Notes: generated by a model not told the origin, from the sequence alone. A stretch of 64,000 nt of DNA from Pseudofrankia nepalensis (GCF_016786305.1 NZ_JADWYV010000005.1); one strand, 5' to 3'. Shown: positions 33,871 through 43,133, counted from the stretch's first letter. Translations and numbers: made by a program.

Positions 33871-34743
33871 CTATCCGGTGGGCGGCTGGTCGCGCGGGTC
33901 GGGGACGCCGACGGGGTTGGGCCACAGCAGCAGCGGGGCCGCGGCCTCGGCGACGGGGGCCAGCAGCGCCGCGGCGCGCCGGGTCGCGTCCGGGCCGAGC
34001 GCGTCCCAGGCCGGGCTCGCGAGCCGGTCCGTCGTCGCCTCCAGGTCACGGGCGGCGGCCAGCGCCGCCTCGGTCGGCGCGCCGTCGTCGTCGAGCCAGC
34101 CGCGAGCCCGCAGTCGGCCGGCCGCCGCGTCCCACTCGTCGTCGGTCCAGCCGCGGATCCGCTGGTAGAAGGCGCGGTCGGTGCCGCCCCTGCTGACCCG
34201 CCAGACAAGGCTCTCCGGGCCGTCGAGACCGGCGGTGAGCAGGGCGGCGACATGCCCGTCGCCGCGGTGCTCCCGCAGGACGGTCGCCGCGTGCCAGAGG
34301 GTGCCGAGCGGATCGTCGGGCCAGGGGATCCCGGCGTTCGCGGCGCCGAGCACCCGGCCGGCGACCGGGGCGTGCTCGGCCGCCGACCGCAGCAGCGCGG
34401 CCAGTTCGGTGAGCTCGTCCGCGCCGATCCCGGCGACCAGCGGACCGAGCGCCGCGCGGGCGCCGTCGAGCCGGACGGCGAGCGCCTTCTCCGGGGAGAC
34501 CCAGGTCCAGACGTCCGGCAGCGCCCGGGCCACCATGGCGGGCGCGAACCCGAAGAAGGCGCCGACGACCGGCCCGGCCTCGACCGGCCCCAGCGGCGCC
34601 GCCCGGCCGGCGAAGTACCCACGCCAGTAGCCGCGCACCCCGGCGTCCTGCCACGTCGCCAGGCTGGCCGGCGCGAAGTACGTGACGGCGTGCACCGGCT
34701 CGAACAGCCGCCACATCCGCTGAGCAACGGGCACCTCGACCAT
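33871..34743 (-). CDS. SCO6745/SalK-type conserved actinobacterial protein
   Basis: A 290-residue soluble protein of a family common in Streptomyces and other actinobacteria (often named SCO6745 family), with MVEVPVAQRMWRLFEPVHAV and TYFAPASLATWQDAGVRGYW at the start and a helical C-terminal half. The family is sometimes likened to winged-helix MarR proteins and has no established reaction. Blocks GWLDDDGAPTEAALAAARD and LEATTDRLASPAW occupy the C-terminal half, consistent with a winged-helix element. ATG 34743 fits relatives; the open frame further upstream (to 34995) overlaps the next gene. The adjacent dehydrogenase lies 80 bp upstream on the same strand. Confidence 0.65.
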   Translation of the reverse strand: MVEVPVAQRMWRLFEPVHAVTYFAPASLATWQDAGVRGYWRGYFAGRAAPLGPVEAGPVVGAFFGFAPAMVARALPDVWTWVSPEKALAVRLDGARAALGPLVAGIGADELTELAALLRSAAEHAPVAGRVLGAANAGIPWPDDPLGTLWHAATVLREHRGDGHVAALLTAGLDGPESLVWRVSRGGTDRAFYQRIRGWTDDEWDAAAGRLRARGWLDDDGAPTEAALAAARDLEATTDRLASPAWDALGPDATRRAAALLAPVAEAAAPLLLWPNPVGVPDPRDQPPTG

Positions 34744-34823
34744 GACCCAACCCAATTCCGCCGACCGACCGAGGTCAAGCCCCGCCGCTGCGGCCCACGA
34801 GGCCCGCCGATCCGGTCGCGCTG

Positions 34824-35780
34824 TCAGGCACCGGCCGGCGGCGTGGTCGTCCGTGCCGGGATGACGACGTTGTGCGGGGGCGCGCCCGCTGACAGGGCGT
34901 CGAGCTGGCGGCGGAGAAGGGCGACGACCCGTGGCCGCATCGCGGCGCTGTGGCCGCCGACATGGGGGGTGAGCAGGACCTCGTCCAGGTCCCACAGGGC
35001 GTGTTCCGGTGGTAGCGGCTCGGGATCGACGACGTCGAGCGCGGCGCGGATCTGGCCGGCACGGACCGCCTCGACGAGGTCCTCGGTGACCACCACCTGG
35101 CCGCGCGCGACGTTGACCAGCAGGGCACCCGGCCGCATGGTGGCCAGGAACTCCCGGTTCACCAGGCCCACCGTGCTCGCGTTCAGGGGCACGGCGAGCA
35201 CGACGACGTCCGCGTCGGGCAGCAGGCCCGGCAATTCGCCAACGGCCCAGACGACGCCCTCGGCGTCCTCACGGTGGGTCGCCGCCACGCGGACGACGTC
35301 GACCTCGAAGGGGCGCAGGCGGCTGACGACCGCGCGGCCGACGCCGCCCTGCCCGACCACGAGCACGCGCGAGTCCGCGAGCGACAGCGATGCGGCGTGT
35401 GCCCACCGGTGATCAGCCTGAGCGCGGATCAGGGCCGGCAGTCGCCGCTGGCTGGCGATCATCAGCCCGATCGCCAGCTCGGCGGTGGAGGTCTCGTGGA
35501 CCCCCGCGGCATTGCTGAAGGTGAGGCCCGCGGGGAGCACGGCGCTCACACCCTCGTAGCCGATGGACTGGCTCTGGACGAGCAGCGGGCGCAGGCCCTC
35601 GAGCGCCGTAAGCGCCGTCGGGTCAGACATGTACGGCACCACGACGACGTCGAGGTCCGGCCGGGGCGGCTCGCCGGACAGGTCCCAGACCACCACGTCC
35701 GTCGCGGGAACCGACGCCAGGGCCTCGCGGAGGTCCTCGGTGGGAACGGCCACGACCAGCGGCCGGCGGAGTTGGGGCAC
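34824..35780 (-). CDS. D-isomer-specific 2-hydroxyacid dehydrogenase
   Basis: An NAD(P)-dependent dehydrogenase that interconverts 2-oxo acids and D-2-hydroxy acids. SRVLVVGQGGVGRAVVSRL (about residue 140) is the dinucleotide motif, VVLAVPLNASTVGLVNREFL follows, and NVARGQVVVTEDL holds the substrate Arg. DVVDPEPLP supplies the catalytic Glu and TPHVGGHS the catalytic His. The length of 318 residues is standard. It could reduce an aromatic 2-oxo acid such as 4-hydroxyphenylpyruvate, given the nearby tyrA operon, but that is inference and the gene lies outside the coupled run. The gene reads away from the FMN reductase. Confidence 0.85.
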   Translation of the reverse strand: MPQLRRPLVVAVPTEDLREALASVPATDVVVWDLSGEPPRPDLDVVVVPYMSDPTALTALEGLRPLLVQSQSIGYEGVSAVLPAGLTFSNAAGVHETSTAELAIGLMIASQRRLPALIRAQADHRWAHAASLSLADSRVLVVGQGGVGRAVVSRLRPFEVDVVRVAATHREDAEGVVWAVGELPGLLPDADVVVLAVPLNASTVGLVNREFLATMRPGALLVNVARGQVVVTEDLVEAVRAGQIRAALDVVDPEPLPPEHALWDLDEVLLTPHVGGHSAAMRPRVVALLRRQLDALSAGAPPHNVVIPARTTTPPAGA

Positions 35781-35964
35781 GACGGTTCCTCCTGAAGATG
35801 GGTGCGCCCGGCCGGAACGCGCGGCATCGGTTTCCTGGACGCACGACTCCCTGGACGTGCGACCGCGACCCGCCGCGCCGCGGCACGCGGTTCGATGGTG
35901 GCCCTCTCGGGGCTAGTCTGTGCCCGGTCTGGCAGCGGAGGGCGGCGCGGCCGACCGTAGGGCC

Positions 35965-36558
35965 ATGAGCCAACCGAGCAAACTCGTCATCGTCGTCGGG
36001 AGTGTGCGGGAGGGCAGGTTCGGCCCGGTCGTGGCCTCGTGGGTCGCCGAACAGGCAACCGCGCACGGAAGCTTCGACATCGAGGTGGTCGACCTCGCCG
36101 AGTTCGAGATCCCGCTTTCCCTGCCAGCCGCGTCGCCGAAGTACGCGGGAGCCACGTACCCGCGCCCGGCGGGCATGGCGACCCTGACCGCGCGGTTCGA
36201 CGCCGCGGATGCCTTCGTCCTCGTCACCCCCGAGTACAACCACAGCTACCCCGCCTCGCTGAAGGCCGCCATCGACTGGCACTTCACGCAGTGGACCGCG
36301 AAGCCGGTCGCGTTCGTCAGCTATGGGGGCGCGGCGGGCGGGCGGCACGCGGTCCTGCACCTGGAGAACGTCCTCACCGAACTGCACGCGGTGACCATCC
36401 GCGACGGCCTGGCGTTCCCGAACTACTTCGTGACCTGGGACGCGGGCCAGCCGGCCGACCCGGACGCGCCGGGCTACGCCAAGACGATGTTCAACCAGCT
36501 TGCCTGGTGGGCGGCCGCGCTTCGCAAGGCGCGCGCCGAGGCGCCCTACCCCGACTGA
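35965..36558 (+). CDS. NAD(P)H-dependent FMN reductase
   Basis: A flavodoxin-fold reductase of the NADPH-dependent FMN reductase/chromate reductase family. LVIVVGSVREGRFGPVVASW (residues 8-27) is the FMN-phosphate loop. PEYNHSYPASLKAAIDWHF (about residues 90-108) is the family's most conserved flavin-binding block, and SYGGAAGGRHA follows. Length of 197 residues is typical. ATG 35965 was preferred over the upstream start at 35920. Since an HpaB-type two-component monooxygenase is encoded 160 bp away, this enzyme may supply it with reduced flavin, although the genes converge and are not in one operon. Confidence 0.85.
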   Translation: MSQPSKLVIVVGSVREGRFGPVVASWVAEQATAHGSFDIEVVDLAEFEIPLSLPAASPKYAGATYPRPAGMATLTARFDAADAFVLVTPEYNHSYPASLKAAIDWHFTQWTAKPVAFVSYGGAAGGRHAVLHLENVLTELHAVTIRDGLAFPNYFVTWDAGQPADPDAPGYAKTMFNQLAWWAAALRKARAEAPYPD

Positions 36559-36715
36559 TCATGGTCGCCCGGCGAGGCGGCGCCAGGACGGGCAGGCGCG
36601 GCGCGGGACCGGCGGCCTGGCCGAGATGATCGCCCCGCCGGGATCGGATGACTGTCACCGCCGTCGGCGGGCGGCGGCGGCCGCTGACGCGTGCACCGCC
36701 GCCCGCCCGGCGGAG

Positions 36716-38149
36716 TCAGGCGAGGATCGAGTCGACCAGGCCGAAGTCCGCGCCGCGGGCCGCCTGGCGCTGGGCGAGCTGGAGGAACCGGCCCGGCGAA
36801 CCGAGGTAGAACCGCTCGTACAGGTCGGAGCGGCCGGCCAGCCCGGTGCCGACGAAGTCCCAGGCGAGCCGGAACAGCGCCGCCCGCTCGCCGGCGGGCA
36901 TTCCGTTCGCGCCCTGGTAGTAGCGCTCCAGCAGCGGGCGCAGCCGCGGGTCGTCCAGCTCGGCCCTGGTCGGCGTGGCGAGCAGGCTGTGGCTTCCCAG
37001 CAGTTTGATGATCTCGGTGACCCGGGGGAACCAGCGTGGCAGGGTGGGGCGCAGGGCCGCGAACGGGGGCTCCGCGCAGAACCACGTCCCCGCCCCCCAT
37101 TCGTGGGCGCCGGCCTCGGCGGCGGTCAGCGCGGACCTGGTCAGCTCGAGGTACGTCCAGATCTCGCCGAGCATCTCGATGGCGGCGGGGCTGGTGTTGT
37201 TGACCGCCTCGGCCATTCTGGTGGCGAGCTCCCAGGCGAACTGGAGCTTCGAGACGGCGCGGATCGTGGTCTGCTGCATGACGTTCGCGGTCCAGCCGGA
37301 CCGCTGCATGACGCGGTTGTAAAGGTCCACGTCCCCGTCGAGGAAGACGCGGTGGCGTGGCACCTCGACGTCGTCGAAGATGATGACGGCGTCCTGCTCG
37401 TCGAACCGGCTGGACAGCGGCGCGTCAGCGGCTGGCGCCGACGAGGAGTAGCTGTCCCGGCAGAGCACCCGCAGGCCCGGGGTCGACATCGGGATGGCGA
37501 AGACGACCGCGTACCGTTCGTCGCCCTCGGTCAGCGGATAGCCGGGGTAGACGAAGATCTCGTCGGCGAACGGCGCGAGGGTCGCGAGTGCCCTGGCGCC
37601 GCGCACGACCATTCCCTCGGCGGTGTCCGCCACCTTGTGAACGACGATGTCTCCGCCGCCGGCCGCGGTCTCCGGCATCGACCGGTCGACGGTCGGGTTG
37701 ACGATCGCGTGCGTGAGCGCCAGATCGTGGCACATGACGTGGCGGTGATAGGCGATCAGGTTGGCGGTGCCCTGGTCGTTGCCGCCGCGGCTCCACACGT
37801 CGGGACGTCCGGCGAAGCCGGCGAGCGTCACGTTGAGGTAGTCGGGGCTGCGGCCCATCAGCCCCAGGGTGCGCCGCGCGATGCCGGCGATCGCGTCGTG
37901 CCGGCGGGCCAGGTCCGCGGCCGACCGGGGAACCAGATGCGTCACCGCGACCGTCTCCCCGCTGTCCGGGTCCACGGTGAGGTACCGGTCGGGCCGCTCG
38001 TGCTGCAGGTCGAACAGGCCGGCGAGCGTCCTGGCGGCGCCGGCGGTGCGCGGATGCGTGGTCACGTCGGCCACTCGTTCGCCGTCCAGCCAGACCTCGC
38101 GATCGTCCATCAGCCCCTTGAGGAACTCGGTGCCGGTTCGCGCGCCCAT
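36716..38149 (-). CDS. 4-hydroxyphenylacetate 3-hydroxylase (HpaB)-family monooxygenase
   Basis: A large-subunit flavin monooxygenase that uses reduced FAD and oxygen to ortho-hydroxylate phenols. The acyl-CoA-dehydrogenase-like fold is visible: RSPDYLNVTLAGFAG near residue 100, then NPTVDRSMPETA (about 155), AIPMSTPGLRVLCRD and VEVPRHRVFLDGDV (about 265). The C-terminal helical domain has AVSKLQFAWELATRMAEAVN. Length of 477 residues is normal. ATG 38149 lies 19 bases after the E2 stop, so it is the last gene of the acyltransferase-tyrA-dehydrogenase operon. HpaB relatives act on 4-hydroxyphenylacetate or tyrosine derivatives, which suits the operon. A separate flavin reductase is required. 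Confidence 0.88.
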   Translation of the reverse strand: MGARTGTEFLKGLMDDREVWLDGERVADVTTHPRTAGAARTLAGLFDLQHERPDRYLTVDPDSGETVAVTHLVPRSAADLARRHDAIAGIARRTLGLMGRSPDYLNVTLAGFAGRPDVWSRGGNDQGTANLIAYHRHVMCHDLALTHAIVNPTVDRSMPETAAGGGDIVVHKVADTAEGMVVRGARALATLAPFADEIFVYPGYPLTEGDERYAVVFAIPMSTPGLRVLCRDSYSSSAPAADAPLSSRFDEQDAVIIFDDVEVPRHRVFLDGDVDLYNRVMQRSGWTANVMQQTTIRAVSKLQFAWELATRMAEAVNNTSPAAIEMLGEIWTYLELTRSALTAAEAGAHEWGAGTWFCAEPPFAALRPTLPRWFPRVTEIIKLLGSHSLLATPTRAELDDPRLRPLLERYYQGANGMPAGERAALFRLAWDFVGTGLAGRSDLYERFYLGSPGRFLQLAQRQAARGADFGLVDSILA

Positions 38150-38168
38150 TTCTTCCCCCGTCTCGTTC

Positions 38169-39770
38169 CTACAGTTCTGCGATCATGGTGAGTGGCTGCT
38201 CGACGCAGTGGGCCAGGAAGGTGATGAAGCCGGCCACGGGCGAGCCGTCGCAGGCGCGATGGTCGAAGGCGACGGTGAGCTGGGCGACCTTGCGTGGATG
38301 GATCTCGCCGTTCACGACCCACGGCCGCTCGGCGATCCGGCCCACCGCGAGCTGCGCGACCTCCGGATGGTTGATGATCGGAACAGCGCCGTCCGTGCCG
38401 AGCGCGCCGTGGTTGTTGATGGTGAACGTGCCTCCGGTGAGCTCGGCGGGAGTCAACGCGCGGTCACGTGCCCGGGTGGTGAGCTCGGAGAGCCGCTCGG
38501 TCAGCCGCGGCGCCGTCATGGCGTCGGCGTTCCTGACGACGGGGACGACCAGGCCGGCGGCACCGGCGATCGCGAATCCCAGGTGGACTGACGGATACCG
38601 GATGATCTCGTCCCGTTCGGTGTCCACGGTGGCGTTGAGCTCGGGATGGCGCGCGAGCCCCGCGACGCAGATCCTGGCCAGCAGGCCCGGCACACTCACC
38701 GGCCGGTCCGGGTTCAGGGCGTTGATCGCGTCGCGGGCCGCGAGCAGGTCGGTGAAGTCCACGTCGCGCCAGGCCGTCGCCTCCGGGATCTCCCGCCGGC
38801 TACGAACCATCCGCTCCACGACCACCCGCCTGGTGGCCAGGGGAACGCGGTGGACCGTCGGCGACGTCACCGGATCAGACGTCACCGGATCAGACGTCAC
38901 CGGATCAGACGCCACCGGATCAGGGGACGGCGGCGGGCGGTGCTCGGCGCGCCGCGCCGCGGCCAGGGCGTGCTCCACGTCGGCCCGGCGGACGACGCCG
39001 CCGGCGCCGGTCGCGGGCACCTCGCCCAGGTCGAGGCCCGCGGTCTGGGCGAGCCGCCGAACCACCGGCGAGATGACCCGCGGCGCGACCGCGGCGCTCG
39101 CCGAATCCGCGGCATCTGCCCGTCCGGCTCGCCCGGCCGGCACGACGGCCGCGACCGTCGGCCTCACCGCGCCGTCCAGGGCCCTGGTGCCGTTCGAGGT
39201 CACCACGTCGTCCGACGTCGCGGCGCCGTTCGGTCGCGGTATGCCCAACGCGGGCTGGTGTCCGCCGATCCTCGGCGTCCGGCGCCGCCAGCGGGCAACC
39301 CCCGCGGCCTGGGCGGGTTCCACCGCCGCCGGGCCGAAGCCGACGAGCGCCGGCCCTCCCGCTGCCGGAGGCTGTCGCGGGAGGTCACCCGCGAGCGGCG
39401 CCGAGAAGGCGGCCTGGGGGCGTGCCGGGCCCGGGGCTCCGACGGATGCCGAGCCGGCCGACGGGCCGGTGACCGTGCCGGTCCGCTCCCGGACCCGCAC
39501 GAGGGGAGAGCCGACAGCCAGGACCTCGCCGGCGCGGCCGTGGCGGCTCTCGACGATCCCCGCGTAGGGGCAGGGAATCTCGACGAGCGCTTTCGCCGAC
39601 TCCACCTCGACGATGGGCTGGTCGATCTCGACCGGCTCCCCGACCTCGACGAGCCACCGCACGACGACGGCGTCGGTGAGCCCTTCGCCGAGGTCGGGGA
39701 GGGCGAACTCGGCGACGCCGGTCGCCGGGGCCGCGTCACGTGAACCGTTCATGTCGCCGGGCTCCCTCAT
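38169..39770 (-). CDS. 2-oxoacid dehydrogenase E2 (acyltransferase) subunit
   Basis: E2 accepts the acyl group from E1 on a lipoyl arm and passes it to CoA. The lipoyl domain covers about residues 15-90, with the lipoylated Lys in VEVESAKALVEIP. A long Pro/Ala linker follows, then the peripheral-subunit-binding domain (about 240-275, ISPVVRRLAQTAGLDLGEV). The catalytic domain is C-terminal, with the active-site block VAFDHRACDGSPVAGF. GTFTINNHGALG also matches. ATG 39770 overlaps the E1beta stop as ATGA; ATG 39752 is an alternative. A Ser-Asp-Pro-Val-Thr repeat lies in the linker. No E3 gene is nearby. Confidence 0.92.
   Translation of the reverse strand: MREPGDMNGSRDAAPATGVAEFALPDLGEGLTDAVVVRWLVEVGEPVEIDQPIVEVESAKALVEIPCPYAGIVESRHGRAGEVLAVGSPLVRVRERTGTVTGPSAGSASVGAPGPARPQAAFSAPLAGDLPRQPPAAGGPALVGFGPAAVEPAQAAGVARWRRRTPRIGGHQPALGIPRPNGAATSDDVVTSNGTRALDGAVRPTVAAVVPAGRAGRADAADSASAAVAPRVISPVVRRLAQTAGLDLGEVPATGAGGVVRRADVEHALAAARRAEHRPPPSPDPVASDPVTSDPVTSDPVTSPTVHRVPLATRRVVVERMVRSRREIPEATAWRDVDFTDLLAARDAINALNPDRPVSVPGLLARICVAGLARHPELNATVDTERDEIIRYPSVHLGFAIAGAAGLVVPVVRNADAMTAPRLTERLSELTTRARDRALTPAELTGGTFTINNHGALGTDGAVPIINHPEVAQLAVGRIAERPWVVNGEIHPRKVAQLTVAFDHRACDGSPVAGFITFLAHCVEQPLTMIAEL
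38866..38925 (-). repeat. Tandem 15-bp repeat in the E2 linker
   Basis: GTCACCGGATCAGAC occurs three times without change at 38866-38880, 38881-38895 and 38896-38910. A fourth copy with a GCC start (38911-38925) follows. On the coding strand each unit gives Ser-Asp-Pro-Val-Thr. The perfect copies imply recent expansion, in a flexible linker where length change is tolerated. Confidence 0.9.
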
Positions 39771-40906
39771 GTGTCCGCGAGCCAGCGGGCGTCCGGTTCG
39801 TCGTCCCACTGCAGGCGCTCGAAGGCGTCGAGGATGCGCGCGACGCTCGGCTGGTGGTGGTGCTCGAGCTTCGGGGCGGGATACGGAACGTCCCATCCGG
39901 TCACCCGCAGCACCGGCGCCGCGAGCGAGTGGAAGCAGCGTTCCTGGACGCGTGCCGCGATCTCCGCGCCGACCCCGGCGAATCCCTGGGCCTCGTGCAG
40001 GACGACGCAGCGGCCGGTGCGGCGGACGCTGGCGACGACCGTGTCGTCGTCGAACGGCACGATGGACCGCAGGTCGACGACCTCGACATCCCAGCCGTAC
40101 CCGGCGGCGACCTGGGCCGCCTCCAACGCGAGCGGGACGGTCGGCCCATAGGTCACCACCGTCACGTCCCGGCCCGCCCGGCGCAGCGCCGCCTGGCCCA
40201 GCGGCTCGGCGCGCACGGGCAGATCCACCGGCGACCGGCTCCAGTACAGCCGTTTCGGCTCCAGGAACACCACCGGGTCGGGATCGTCGATCGCGTCCCG
40301 CAGCAGGGAGTAGGCGTCCGTGACCGTCGCCGGGGTCACGACCTTCAGGCCCGCCGTGTGCGCGTAGTACGCCTCCGAGCTGTCCGAATGGTGCTCGACC
40401 GCGCCCACCCCGCCCCCGTAGGGGATGCGCAGCACCATGGACGGCCGGACCCGGCCGCCGGTCCGCGCGCCCAGCTTCGCCACGTGGCTGACCACCTGCT
40501 CGAACGCCGGATAGGCGAAGGCGTCGAACTGCAGCTCCACGACCGGCCGCAGGCCGTACATCGCCATGCCGACCGCGAACCCGACGATCCCGGCCTCCGC
40601 CAGCGGCGTGTCGAAACAACGCCGCTCGCCGAAGGCGGCGCGCAGCCCGTCGGTGACGCGGAACACTCCGCCCAGGCGGCCGACGTCCTCACCGAGGACC
40701 AGTACGCGCTCGTCCGCCGCCATCGCGTCCCGCAGCGCCCGGTTGAGCGCGCCGGCCATGGAGACCGCCGGCGCCGAGCGGGGCTGGCTCCCGGCCGTGT
40801 CGGGAGCGGCCCCCGGGCCGGCGGCCCGGGCGCGGGCATCCCGCGCCGGCTCCGCCGATCCGGCGGAAGCCCCGGGGGAGACGAGGGCGGGCCGGCTCGT
40901 GGTCAT
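39767..40906 (-). CDS. 2-oxoacid dehydrogenase E1 beta subunit
   Basis: The beta subunit of the thiamin-diphosphate E1 enzyme, which decarboxylates 2-oxo acids and loads the lipoyl arm of E2. LVLGEDVGRLGGVFRVTDGL (about residues 68-87) and FDTPLAEAGIVGFAVGMAMY are family blocks, with the cofactor-site Glu in the second. IPYGGGVGAVEHHSDSSEAY and VVDLRSIVPFDDDTV follow. About 45 Ala/Arg-rich residues precede the core. The start overlaps the E1alpha stop and the stop overlaps the E2 start, each by four bases. Branched-chain or aromatic specificity cannot be told from sequence. Confidence 0.92.
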   Translation of the reverse strand: MTTSRPALVSPGASAGSAEPARDARARAAGPGAAPDTAGSQPRSAPAVSMAGALNRALRDAMAADERVLVLGEDVGRLGGVFRVTDGLRAAFGERRCFDTPLAEAGIVGFAVGMAMYGLRPVVELQFDAFAYPAFEQVVSHVAKLGARTGGRVRPSMVLRIPYGGGVGAVEHHSDSSEAYYAHTAGLKVVTPATVTDAYSLLRDAIDDPDPVVFLEPKRLYWSRSPVDLPVRAEPLGQAALRRAGRDVTVVTYGPTVPLALEAAQVAAGYGWDVEVVDLRSIVPFDDDTVVASVRRTGRCVVLHEAQGFAGVGAEIAARVQERCFHSLAAPVLRVTGWDVPYPAPKLEHHHQPSVARILDAFERLQWDDEPDARWLADT

Positions 40907-42027
40907 CGCGCGCCCTCGCCACCCGCGTCGAGCTCCGAGAGCAGAGCCGCCCGCTGCTCGGCCAGGAAGGCCGGCGCGGCCGCGTAGACATGGTCGATGA
41001 TGTCCGTCGGCGCGACGTGCGCGTCGTGGGCGACGCCGGCCCGCACACCCGCGGCGAGCGCCTCCGCCCGCGCCGTGACGGCCGCCTCGGCCGCGTCGTC
41101 GAGCAGGCCGCGCCGGCGCAGGTAGGCCCTCAGGCGCTCCACTGGGTCCCGTCCCCGCCAGCTCGCGACCTCGGCCTCGTCGCGGTAGCGGGTCGGGTCG
41201 TCGGCACTGGTATGCGGCCCCATCCGGTAGGTGTGCGCCTCGACCAGCATCGGCCCAAGACCCGCCCGGGCATGGTCCACGGCCTCGGCCAGCACCGACA
41301 GGACGGCGACGGCGTCGTTGCCGTCGACCTGCTCGGCGCGCACCCCGTAGCCGATGCCCTTGTAGGCCAGCGACGGCGCGGCGCTCTGCTGGGAGAGGGG
41401 AACGCTGATCGCGTACCGGTTGTTCTGCACGAGGAACACCACCGGGGCGCGGAACACCGCGGCGAAGTTCAGCGCCTCGTGGAAGTCGCCCTCACTCGTC
41501 GCCCCGTCGCCGAGCAGGACGAGCGCGACCTCGTCGGTGCCCTTCCAACGCGCCGCGACGGCCAGGCCGGTGCCGTGCGGCGCCTGCGTCGCCAGCGGCG
41601 TGCTCATCGGGGCGCACCGGTGGGCGTAGGGGTCGTAGCCGCAGTGCCGGTGCCCGCGGACCGGGGCCAGCACGTCCAGGGGATCCACGCCCCGGGACAG
41701 CAACGCGCCGCTGTCGCGGTAGGTCGGGAACAGCCAGTCGCCCGGGCGCAGCGCCAGCGCCGCGCCGGCCTGGCACGCCTCCTGGCCCACGGACGACGGG
41801 AAGGCCGCGATCCGGCCCTGCCTGGCCAGCGCCGTGGCCTGCGCGTCGAACCGGCGGCCCAGCACCATGGCCTCGTACGCCTGGACCAGCAGCTCGTCCG
41901 GCGGCGGCCGGTAGCCGCCGTGCTCGTCGACCGGCTCGCCGCCGTCGTCCACGAAACGGATCGGCGACGGCGACGGGAGCAGCTTCGCGACGACCGCGCC
42001 GAGCCCGCCGGTGGTCTCGGTGGTCAT
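40903..42027 (-). CDS. 2-oxoacid dehydrogenase E1 alpha subunit
   Basis: Binds thiamin diphosphate and magnesium for decarboxylation of a 2-oxo acid. The diphosphate motif is LGDGATSEGDFHEALNFAA (about residues 175-193), closing with QNNRYAISVP. AFPSSVGQEACQAGAALALR and TYRMGPHTSADDPTRYRDE match the branched-chain E1alpha family rather than pyruvate E1. Length of 374 residues is usual. The ATG at 42027 overlaps the tyrA stop (ATGA), so the subunit is tied to prephenate dehydrogenase translation. That linkage suggests an aromatic 2-oxo acid substrate such as 4-hydroxyphenylpyruvate, although branched-chain keto acids remain possible. Confidence 0.92.
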   Translation of the reverse strand: MTTETTGGLGAVVAKLLPSPSPIRFVDDGGEPVDEHGGYRPPPDELLVQAYEAMVLGRRFDAQATALARQGRIAAFPSSVGQEACQAGAALALRPGDWLFPTYRDSGALLSRGVDPLDVLAPVRGHRHCGYDPYAHRCAPMSTPLATQAPHGTGLAVAARWKGTDEVALVLLGDGATSEGDFHEALNFAAVFRAPVVFLVQNNRYAISVPLSQQSAAPSLAYKGIGYGVRAEQVDGNDAVAVLSVLAEAVDHARAGLGPMLVEAHTYRMGPHTSADDPTRYRDEAEVASWRGRDPVERLRAYLRRRGLLDDAAEAAVTARAEALAAGVRAGVAHDAHVAPTDIIDHVYAAAPAFLAEQRAALLSELDAGGEGAR

Positions 42028-43133
42028 GCCGACCTCAGTCCGTCGATGCCGCTGAGGCGCTCACCCAGGGCTCCTCGGGTGGTGGGCAGGGACCTTGCCG
42101 CCTCCAACCGGTCGCGGCCCGTGTTCCCCAGCTGGAACAGCGACTCGACGACCGGAGCGGCCCCACCACCCCCACCCGTGCCGGCGCCGAGCGCGTCCCG
42201 CACCCGGCCGAGGTCGGCGATGACGTCGTCGAGCAGATCGGCGAGCGGCGACGCGTTGGCCTCGACGATCTCCGTCCACAGGTCGGCGTTCGCCCCGGCG
42301 ATCCGGGTGAAGTCCATGAGGCCGGGACCGGCGAGCCGGGCGAGGTCCTCCGGCATCCCGGCCAGCCGGGCGGCGATCGCGCTGGCCACGATGTGCGGCA
42401 GGTGGCTGAGCAGGCCGAGCGCGAAGTCGTGCGTGTGTGGATCGAGCCGCGTGACCCAGGCGCCGCAGCCGACGGCCACGAGGCGGGCGTGCCGCTCGGC
42501 GAGCGGCGAGGTCGCCGCCGACGGGGTGATGACCCAGGGCCGATTGGCGAACAGGTCCTGGAGGGCCCATTCGGGACCGCCGCGCTCGCGGCCGGCCACC
42601 GGATGGGCGCCGCAGATCCTGGACATGTCCGCGCCGAGGCGTTCGGCGTCGGTGAGCGGTTCGACCTTCACCGACGCCGTGTCGCTGAACGTCGCCTCGG
42701 GAAGCAGGCGCTGCCAGGCGAGGAGCGTCCGGCCCACGTCGCGCGGGGGAACGGCGATCACGACGTGGTCGACGGCCTGCCTGGCGTCCGCGACGAGGGC
42801 GCCGACGTCGGCGGCGAGGTCGTCCGCGCCGCCGGCCGAGCGTGGCCGCACGATTCCGGCCGGTCGGGGATCCGGGAACGGCCAGACCCGGCCGGCTCCG
42901 CGGCTCGCGGCCACGGCGGTCTGGGCTGGGCGCCGGTCGTGGAGCAGGACGTCGGTCCCGTGCCGGCGCAGCGCCATGCCGACCGAGGTGCCGATCAGGC
43001 CGGACCCGACCACCAGGACCCGCAGGTTCGCGAGGTCCGCGAGGTCGGCGTCCGCGAGGCCGGCGCCGGACGAGGCATCCGGGTCCGCCGCCGTCACCGC
43101 CGTGAGATCAACCAGGCGCGCGTGCATGGTCAT
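42024..43133 (-). CDS. tyrA: Prephenate dehydrogenase (TyrA)
   Basis: Oxidatively decarboxylates prephenate to 4-hydroxyphenylpyruvate in tyrosine synthesis, using NAD(P). LRVLVVGSGLIGTSVGMALR (about residues 37-56) is the Rossmann motif. VVIAVPPRDV, FSDTASVKVEPL, CGAHPVAGRERGGPEWA and LLSHLPHIVASAIAARL (the helical C-terminal domain) are the other family blocks. There is no ACT domain in the 369 residues, so feedback inhibition may be absent. It is coupled by ATGA overlaps both to the acyltransferase upstream and to E1alpha downstream, which is unusual for a housekeeping tyrA and suggests a dedicated pathway copy. Confidence 0.9.
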   Translation of the reverse strand: MTMHARLVDLTAVTAADPDASSGAGLADADLADLANLRVLVVGSGLIGTSVGMALRRHGTDVLLHDRRPAQTAVAASRGAGRVWPFPDPRPAGIVRPRSAGGADDLAADVGALVADARQAVDHVVIAVPPRDVGRTLLAWQRLLPEATFSDTASVKVEPLTDAERLGADMSRICGAHPVAGRERGGPEWALQDLFANRPWVITPSAATSPLAERHARLVAVGCGAWVTRLDPHTHDFALGLLSHLPHIVASAIAARLAGMPEDLARLAGPGLMDFTRIAGANADLWTEIVEANASPLADLLDDVIADLGRVRDALGAGTGGGGGAAPVVESLFQLGNTGRDRLEAARSLPTTRGALGERLSGIDGLRSA

